Below, one piece after another: positions 6,445 to 6,660 of a DNA stretch of 6,660 nt. The translations under genes and the position numbers were made by a program. The notes below the pieces were generated by a model that was not told where the DNA came from, searched no databases, and saw only the letters and a list, made by a program, of their open reading frames with translations. The stretch lies in NCBI GenBank assembly GCA_019236485.1, contig JAFAIY010000213.1:1-6660 (forward strand), given 5' to 3'. Source of the DNA: Comamonas sp. (lineage in GTDB: Bacteria; Pseudomonadota; Gammaproteobacteria; Burkholderiales; Burkholderiaceae_C). Each line of letters starts with the position of its first letter. The stretch's first letter is position 1.

Positions 6445-6660
6445 TCAGCTGCCCGCCACCTTCATGCGGTTGATCAGCATGGAGCCCACGGTCTTGGCGC
6501 CGTAGTTGTAGGCATCGGCGCCTATGGCCTCTATGCCCTTGAACATAGTCTTGAGATTGCCGGCGATCGTGATCTCGTGCACTGGGAAAGCGATCTCGCC
6601 GTTCTCCACCCAGAAGCCCGAGGCGCCGCGCGAATAGTCGCCGGTCACATAGTTCACGCC
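6445..6660 (-). CDS. pmbA: PmbA/TldE, TldD/PmbA-family metalloprotease subunit (C-terminal fragment)
   Basis: Only the last 71 residues plus the stop are in the window; the gene continues past the right edge. The fragment starts with GVNYVTGDYSRGASGFWVENG, then FPVHEITIAGNLKTMFKGI, and ends with INRMKVAGS. This is the highly conserved C-terminus of PmbA (TldE), including the VTGDYSRGA.GFWVENG and EITIAGNL blocks. PmbA pairs with TldD to form a cytoplasmic metalloprotease that unfolds and degrades small peptides and matures microcins and some modified peptides; in this pair TldD carries the metal site. The GTG at 6657 encodes an internal valine and is not a start. A strong terminator follows the stop, so the gene is transcriptionally separate from the TetR cluster. 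Confidence 0.94.
   Translation of the reverse strand, partial: GVNYVTGDYSRGASGFWVENGEIAFPVHEITIAGNLKTMFKGIEAIGADAYNYGAKTVGSMLINRMKVAGS

Overview
The window is GC-rich with strong codon bias and looks like a beta-proteobacterial chromosome, most likely Burkholderiales/Comamonadaceae (Comamonas-like). That placement rests on overall protein character and gene content, not on a database search. All seven supported genes lie on the minus strand, so transcription runs from high to low coordinates.

Right edge (6660 to about 6400): the C-terminal end of pmbA/tldE, a TldD/PmbA-family metalloprotease gene, enters from outside the window and ends in a strong rho-independent terminator. About 200 bases without a gene follow. 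They contain a 20-bp near-palindrome that is probably the operator of the next gene.

Middle (6227 to 3879): a TetR-family regulator, then a flavoprotein of the sulfide:quinone oxidoreductase (SQR)-like group, then a small DUF1641 protein. SQR-like flavoprotein plus DUF1641 is a recurring pair in bacteria; here it appears to be governed by the TetR protein upstream. The flavoprotein has the FAD site and one SQR-type active-site cysteine. It lacks a cysteine where the C-terminal catalytic one is expected, so its substrate is uncertain.

Left part (3738 to 85): a three-gene operon for a periplasm-facing membrane dehydrogenase. The small subunit carries a Tat signal. The GMC-type catalytic subunit carries FAD and a probable 3Fe-4S cluster. 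The triheme cytochrome c is anchored by a C-terminal helix. Electrons would pass from a sugar, polyol or sugar acid through FAD, Fe-S and haems to ubiquinone. The order small, large, cytochrome matches the known FAD glucose dehydrogenase operon of Burkholderia cepacia. The operon ends at a 12-bp-stem terminator that could work in both directions. The substrate cannot be read from the sequence.

Both modules would probably feed electrons to the quinone pool. Their proximity and shared direction, with no clear terminator between them, allow read-through, but joint function is only an inference. The main oddities are an apparent four-residue gap in the FAD-binding helix of the catalytic subunit, the missing cysteine in the SQR-like protein, and an operator-like palindrome covering the promoter and non-ATG start of the TetR gene. 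I see no mobile element, CRISPR array or RNA gene, and no clear undescribed system.
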